64,000 bases of DNA from assembly GCA_025084515.1 (NCBI GenBank), contig JAJAGP010000570.1, positions 210,001 through 274,000 on the forward strand, written 5' to 3'. The notes below the pieces were generated by a model. That model was not told the origin of the DNA, made no database searches, and worked only from the letters and a program-made list of their open reading frames with translations. Position 1 is the stretch's first letter; each line of letters opens with the position of its first letter. A program made the position numbers and the translations under genes. Source of the stretch: Ancistrus triradiatus (lineage: Eukaryota > Chordata > Actinopteri > Siluriformes > Loricariidae). Below are positions 58,670-64,000 of the stretch, piece after piece.

Positions 58670-59500
58670 TACACCAAAACTGTATTTATGAAACATTTCA
58701 GCCAGGATATAGGCTCCATCATAATACTAAAACAGCATTAATTAGTGATCAGTGATTGTGTTCAGACAATATGTGTTTCTTTCCATGTTCTTTTGGATCG
58801 ACCTGCAGCATTTAGCATTATAGATCATATATTTTGAATAGTTTAGAAAGTACCCTGGCAGTTAAAAGACTAGTGCTTATTTGGTGTAGAGCCTGCTTGA
58901 CTAATTTTTACCATTTTGTTTTGTAAATTTTAACTGCTCCAAGCTAACAAAAGTGAAGTGTGGTGTCGGACAAGGATCAGCATACAGTATATAGTTGTAT
59001 ATATCAGCCAAACCAAATGATATCCTTACCATCAGTAGGATTGAGGACGGTGTTAATAAAATTAACATTGATTTGATGTTGTATTATTTTATTTTACTTA
59101 GAACGGAATTGATAAAACCAGAGTGGTATGAGTTGGACCCATAGCCACGACAGATAGGGACTGTCGTAGCCTAGCGGGTAAGGTACTGGACTCTGGACCA
59201 GAAGGTCCAGGGTTCAAATCCCATCTCTGCCAAGCTGCCACTGTTGGGTCCTATCATTAATGCTACACATCCACCTAACCCACAATTGCTTGGATTGTAA
59301 GATTGTATCAATATCAATGTAAGTCGCTCTGGATAAGGGCGTCTGCTAAATGCTCTAAATGTAAATGTTAACCTTGATGAATATTTGGTTCATGCATTTA
59401 TAACCTCAAGGTTGGATTATTGTACCGCTCTGTTGACTGGATAGAAAATTGGATCATATTAGTACCGTTCTATAAGTTCTGCTCTGATTTTCTGTTAAAG
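58670..59500 (+). mobile_element. L2-type LINE fragment
   Basis: TGTATTTATGAAACATTTCA then AGGATATAGGCTCCATCATA parallels the L2 fragment at 25880. Includes a GVGQGSAY-like stretch near 58965. Interrupted by a SINE at 59158-59365. Confidence 0.75.
59158..59365 (+). mobile_element. SINE (family A), best preserved copy
   Basis: TAGCCTAGCGGGTAAGGTAC (A-box), CCAGGGTTCAAATCCCATCT (B-box), CTTGGATTGTAAGATTGTAT, and tail GTCGCTCTGGATAAGGGCGT. Confidence 0.9.
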
Positions 59501-59554
59501 TCAGCATTGATTACTTCGGGTAACATATAAAGTTCTATAAGGATGGTTCAAAGT

Positions 59555-59702
59555 TATCTAGCCTAGCGGGTAAGGTACCAGACTATGGACCAGAAGGCCC
59601 AGGGTTCAAATCCCACCTCTGTCAAGCTGCCACTGTTGGGTCCTTGAGCAAGGCTCTTAACCCACAATGGCTTGGATTGTAAGATTGTACCAATTGTATG
59701 TC
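59555..59702 (+). mobile_element. SINE (family A), 3' truncated
   Basis: TAGCCTAGCGGGTAAGGTAC, CCAGGGTTCAAATCCCACCT, GGTCCTTGAGCAAGGCTCTT; lacks the tail. Confidence 0.9.
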
Positions 59703-60029
59703 TGGAGTTGTCTCTGGCTTGCCTGCCCTGTCGTGCCCTTTGACCCAGTAACCAACCTGTTATTGTGCTGGGTGTGTTGGTTGGACTGTGCTGGGCATTT
59801 CTCATCTATGAGAGATATATGATCCCGTGTGTTATGGTTTGCCATATTAAAACGAAGGCAAACCAAGAAAATAGAAGAACAAAGAGATTTAGGACCCAAA
59901 TGCAGTTGGAAGTGCTGACTCCAGATGGAAGTAGTGAACCAAAATAAAATTAAAATAAAAAGAAAAATGATGTTCACCAAAAAAAGAATAAATAAAACAA
60001 TAAAGGAAATAACCTCAGTGGTCGAGGAT

Positions 60030-60500
60030 CGAACACTGGACGGCCGCATCCGTTATCAGTGAATTAACCGAACACGGCACTCAACCAGTCAGGAAAAACC
60101 AATACAAAACTGACGTCGCTACGCAAATGCCACACGGGTCCGCACATGTGCAATTGTCGGAAGCCCGAGCGGCACGTCCGCGAAGGCATGCCACGGGAAT
60201 TCCGCAGCACTTCTTCGGTGCTTAGAGGAGAATGGCACGGAATGGCTATTAGTTAGCACAGCATCCTTTTGTAAGCCCAATCGCGAGGGGAACGTTTATC
60301 CCCCGATCCCGACTGAGAGAGGTGACGGCGTGAGAGGGGCGGGGCGAGCCTCGCAATAGCGCGCTGGAAGAGCTTTCCCTACGCTGTCGTCTTAGCCCTA
60401 ACGTACTTAGACAGCCTCCTGACTGCCCCCTTCTAAGCCCTATCGTTACTGGACAGCCTCCCAACTGCCCAGACTGGCGATCTACAAATTGCCAGTCTAC
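60030..60500. other. CpG-rich segment of unknown nature
   Basis: Markedly richer in CpG than its surroundings, with a GGGCGGGGC Sp1-type box near 60336 and an imperfect tandem duplication of about 40 bp (60391-60430, 60433-60470). It may be a solo LTR, the start of an unidentified repeat, or an internal promoter. Confidence 0.4.
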
Positions 60501-60567
60501 CTTTGTCCCTAACCAAAAAACCAGCGCTTCAAAAAACAGCCATGTATGACCGGTGCAGTTCGCACGG

Positions 60568-60892
60568 TTTGTTTGTTTATTGCTTTATTTAACGTCGCTA
60601 TCAGCATCAGTGGCCATGCTCAGCAACATACACAAGGTTACATCTACGCGCAAGGTTACTTCAAGACAAGTCACATGTATATACACTCAAGTCAATGCCA
60701 ATTTAGCATAACCAATTAACCTAACACGCATGTCTTTGGACTGTAGGAGGAAACCGGAGTAAACCCTCGCAGACACAGGGAGGACATGCAGACTCCACAC
60801 AGAAAGGACCCAGGCCGCTCCACCATGGGATTGAACCCAGGACCTTCTTGCTGTGAGGCAGCGATGCTACCCACCGAGCCACCATGCCGCCC
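60568..60892 (-). mobile_element. SINE (family B), near full length
   Basis: 3' (CAAA)n tail at the left, TGTCTTTGGACTGTAGGAGG, GGGATTGAACCCAGGACCTT, head ACCGAGCCACCATGCCGC. Flanked by GCAGTTCGCACG / GCAGTTCGCGCG (12 bp, one mismatch) at about 60555 and 60893. Confidence 0.88.
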
Positions 60893-61416
60893 GCAGTTCG
60901 CGCGCAGTTGCGACAACCTGTGTGGCCTACAAGCTGTACTTATATAGCCACAACAACAGGTGTTGCCACTTTGTCGCATAATGCCAAATCAGGGCTGGCG
61001 CATGCGCAATTGCGTCAAGAATGCTAACGCCGCCAATAGTGAGTCAATGCTGGTCTCTAGCGGCTCAAATGTGACTCCTAATATTGTGTATCCCTGCCTT
61101 ACACTAAGATCAGAGCCAGTGGTTCATTATCATGGAGTTTTGTTGTGATCTAATCATAGAGTTGCTGCCTTCTTACCTTTCACAATCTGATGTTTTTGGT
61201 GAGGTGTTACTTTCTGGTTCTCCCGTTTTTAGCTACAGTGCTACTATGCACAACTACGCTAGCAAAACATTGTATACATTCCCTTTTCTCTTCGAACTCT
61301 TCTTCTGGCACCTCTACTCAGACCAAATGAGAGGACCCTACCCCTACTCCATTTTGCCTGAGCATGCCACACCACACCACACTGTTACCTGCTAAAGGAC
61401 TGGAGTACCTACAGTG

Positions 61417-61935
61417 TGTGCATTTACATGCACTTAATAATCTGTTAACTGTAGAGAATCAGATTCTGCCAGTAGTCCGATCAATGACTCTACATGCACT
61501 CAGTAATGAGAAAATGGGAAACCTCTGGGATTACATGACTGGGGCAATAATCAGATTTCTACATTGCAACTGGCCAAAAATCTTACAGAAGGATATAATG
61601 TAAACTTCAATCTTTATTAATTAAACAATGAAATTCTTCATTTCCTTCAGCATATACTGCATTTTAGAGTCTCCACAAAAGTGTTTTTCCAGGGCTGCCA
61701 GATCCCCCTTGAAAAATATATTACAGGTCAATGGGGGGAAAAGCCTCTCTTAGAATAAGCAAACTTGGCAACTGTGTCATGTTACACTTGCGTACAATCA
61801 CAAACTGAAACAACCAAGTGATTACATGAGCTGAGAAATCCGATTACTAGGTTAAAATCCAGCTTTCTTTATCGGATTGCCAGACCTTAATCCGATCTAA
61901 GAAATCAGAGTATGCTGTTTACATTTACATGATGT
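61417..61935. mobile_element. possible palindromic MITE
   Basis: GCATTTACATGCACTTAATA at the left and a partly inverted TGTTTACATTTACATGATG at the right, with ATCAGATT / AATCCGAT blocks inside. Ends are uncertain. Confidence 0.35.
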
Positions 61936-62000
61936 ATAAGCACTCAGTGACTGCATTTACCATGGACTAAATAATGCCCAAAAACTCACTTAGAATTCCA

Positions 62001-62042
62001 TCCCTAATCCTAACCCTAACCCCTAACCCTAAACCTAATCCT
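62001..62042 (-). repeat. interstitial telomere-like repeat
   Basis: About 42 bp of imperfect CCCTAA units (TAACCCTAACCCCTAACCCT core), i.e. TTAGGG on the minus strand. Confidence 0.85.
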
Positions 62043-64000
62043 CTCCATTTCATTATATTCTGTATTTTATGGACTGTATTTACCTTCTGAGTATTTAACC
62101 TATTTAATGTATAACATATAGGCCTAACAAAAAGGTGACTGTTTTGGTGTGTTTGGAGTCTGCACGTGGGAGATTTGAAACTTACTTTGATCATCAATTT
62201 GATACTCGTTTGAAACTAATTTTTGAGAGTTGCTTTGAAATGTGAGTGTGCTTTGGCACCTGCTTTTAACCTTGCTTTGCTTTCTCTCGAGTCGCTCGTT
62301 TTCAGTTGTGTGTTGTTGTGCATAATTGTGATTCTGGAGCTCATCTCTGCCTGTTCTGACCTGATTATTACATTCACTCCTTGGATTTCTGGCGGGATGT
62401 GGTAGAACAGGAGATTTGCAGCATGAAAGTGCAACGAAAATGTGCAATGCAATTATGTCGATATGCCAAAAAAGGAGTGTTTCTATCATATTGTGTAATC
62501 CATGCCATGAATATTCAAGGTTGTTTTGACAGTAAAGTGAGACCTTACCCAGATGATTGCTTACTTACATCTGTAGGGAAATTCCTGTGGATTTCTGCAA
62601 AACCAGAAAGAATCACATATATTTATAACTTGTAAATGTAAATGTGGTTTTATATTGTTGATAGGTAAATGGTGTTTAGTTATACATTTTTACTCTTAAC
62701 CACATTTCCTCAGGCTGAAAGAACTAGCGGTTTGATGTATAGGTTGTTTAATTTTTAGTGGCGCTACAGTAGAAAAACTGCCATGCTTTCTTTTCATTAT
62801 GAAACACCTCGCATCACACAACACAAAACCACAAGACAAGCTGCCTGTGCAGCAAGTGCACTCATAACAGCAAAGAAAGATATTCATTTCCTGCTCTATT
62901 GTTCAACTCAAAGCTGTTATTGTTCATCATTTTACTGTTAGTGGTAAAACCTTTTTTTTTTAAATGTGAGGTATAATAAATCTATCATTTTTTAAATCCT
63001 TACTTAGCTTAGAAGAGGTTTATTATTTTGTTATCCAAGTATTTTCTTTAAGAACGTAACAATAAATTAACCAACATTTGTCTAAATGTATAAATTTGAC
63101 AAGCTTGTCCTCCACTGATACAAGACTCATATTATTTAATCGCTTAACACCAGTTGTTCTTCTGGTTCAGGTCATGTGTGACCAACATTGCCAAAGACTC
63201 TTACCTGCATTGCAGGTTTGAAAAGTTAAATGTAAAATGGCTAAGACTTAAGCAACACGTGTCAATCCTAAACCTCCATATTTTGTTTTAACGACATACT
63301 GTATTATCTTTGATGTTACTATTGTTGTTTCAATATTTTTCTTTGTATTAATGGTCTCTGCAGCATCGCAAACAAGTACTGAATCTAATGTGTGTTTTAT
63401 GTGTGGTTTATGTGTCAAGTCTCCATCTTTGTTTGAGTTACCAAATAGCAAGGTTGGGAGTCGGTCACAAAAAGAGTCATTTGAGGACGAAAAGATGACC
63501 CCAAATTTTGGAGTTGATTCCCCACAAACTCAGGTTTGATAACAATGATTTGACTAATTTTCTGCCTGACAAGAATGTGTACAGCTTAGCTAAACAGCTA
63601 AGTTGATTTAGCTAAACAGCTAAGCTAATTTAGCCAGCCTTACTTCTTTACAAGTGCAGTTCCTTCTCATGAATGTTTGAATTAGACCTAACTAAAAACA
63701 AACATACTGCATACTATTAGCACTAAGATTATTTAGCATCGATGAATGACATGGATTTAGTAATAATAAATTCACTGTATTAGCCTACTATGTAAATAAT
63801 GAATAACTTTATCAACACCCAAACAGCTTAGTCAGTCATATGTTATCTATACAATAACCAACACCTTTCTTTGTTTGTGTATTATAATCATGTACACTTG
63901 GTTTGGCTGTATGGTTATAACTTGCACTTTATAATACTTCATACATGTCTATAGCATTGTAATGTGATTGTGTTTACATAGGACTGTTGTGCAGTGGTTG

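Larger units (their letters stand above)
56723..64000 (-). other. skap1 upstream intron or flank
   Basis: 7.3 kb with no exon recognisable as the SKAP1 N-terminal dimerisation region. Dense in repeats to 59700, a CpG-rich segment at 60030-60500, a SINE B copy, then sequences of unknown nature (61000-64000), including a possible palindromic MITE (about 61417-61935) and a telomere-like run. An ORF at 63351-63539 has clustered cysteines but no known relative. Confidence 0.6.

Noticed and set aside
59158..59702. two apparent tRNA-like units in tandem
   Set aside because: Two family A SINE copies, one truncated, inserted in LINE debris.
60716..60979. 87-aa ORF
   Set aside because: Runs through a SINE B copy.
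61132..61603. ORFs proposed as skap1 N-terminal exons
   Set aside because: Wrong strand or no match to the SKAP dimerisation helices; the minus-strand donor-like site near 61176 has no homologous coding upstream.
63185..63220. Minus-strand donor-like CAG|GTAAGA as a skap1 5' exon
   Set aside because: The preceding frame gives no SKAP1-like sequence and no clear acceptor.
1..64000. CRISPR arrays, bacterial operons, phage or plasmid features
   Set aside because: Intron-exon genes and eukaryotic repeats throughout; the only arrays are microsatellites.

Overview
This is nuclear DNA from a ray-finned fish. It is AT-rich, with small exons, GT-AG introns, microsatellites, and a dense load of teleost-type Tc1/IS630, hAT and Harbinger transposons, tRNA-derived SINEs and L2/Rex/RTE-like LINE fragments. 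The SINE families suggest an otophysan (catfish/characin type), but that is only an impression. No bacterial-style operons, CRISPR arrays or functional mobile-element genes are present.

Three protein-coding genes can be rebuilt exon by exon. (1) nbr1, minus strand, 89-5183 and running off the left edge: the first seven coding exons of the selective-autophagy receptor (PB1 domain, spacer, start of the ZZ finger). (2) psme3, plus strand, 7114-20297: all eleven coding exons of PA28-gamma/REG-gamma, the nuclear proteasome activator (256 aa). (3) skap1, minus strand, 24634-56722: the last nine coding exons of the Src-kinase-associated T-cell adaptor (PH domain, acidic linker, SH3). Its N-terminal exons lie beyond the right edge or were not recognised. 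nbr1 and psme3 are divergent; psme3 and skap1 converge. The human orthologues all lie on 17q21, with SKAP1 beside HOXB, so the window is a compressed piece of that conserved block. The genes share no single pathway: two act in protein turnover (autophagy, proteasome) and one in immune-receptor signalling.

Layout: 0-5.2 kb nbr1, with two class II transposons in its first intron. 5.2-7.1 kb is the divergent intergenic region with a psme3 promoter. 7.1-21.0 kb is psme3, with SINEs, Tc1 copies and a Harbinger MITE in introns. 21.0-24.5 kb is the convergent intergenic region with a cleanly flanked LINE insertion. 24.5-56.7 kb is skap1, whose two very large introns alternate repeat-rich stretches with repeat-poor blocks (about 29.4-34.5, 43-49 and 52-54.4 kb) that look like candidate regulatory DNA. 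56.7-64.0 kb is upstream skap1 intron or flank, packed with repeats plus a CpG-rich segment.

No new biological system was found. The most testable observations are: a tandem in-frame 3' splice site in skap1 that decides whether an RKxxYxxY-like motif is formed; a CA repeat 14 nt downstream of a weak skap1 donor; a pair of 19- and 23-nt microexons in the nbr1 PB1 domain; outward GT tracts at the ends of Tc1 copies; and several nested insertions with intact target-site duplications.
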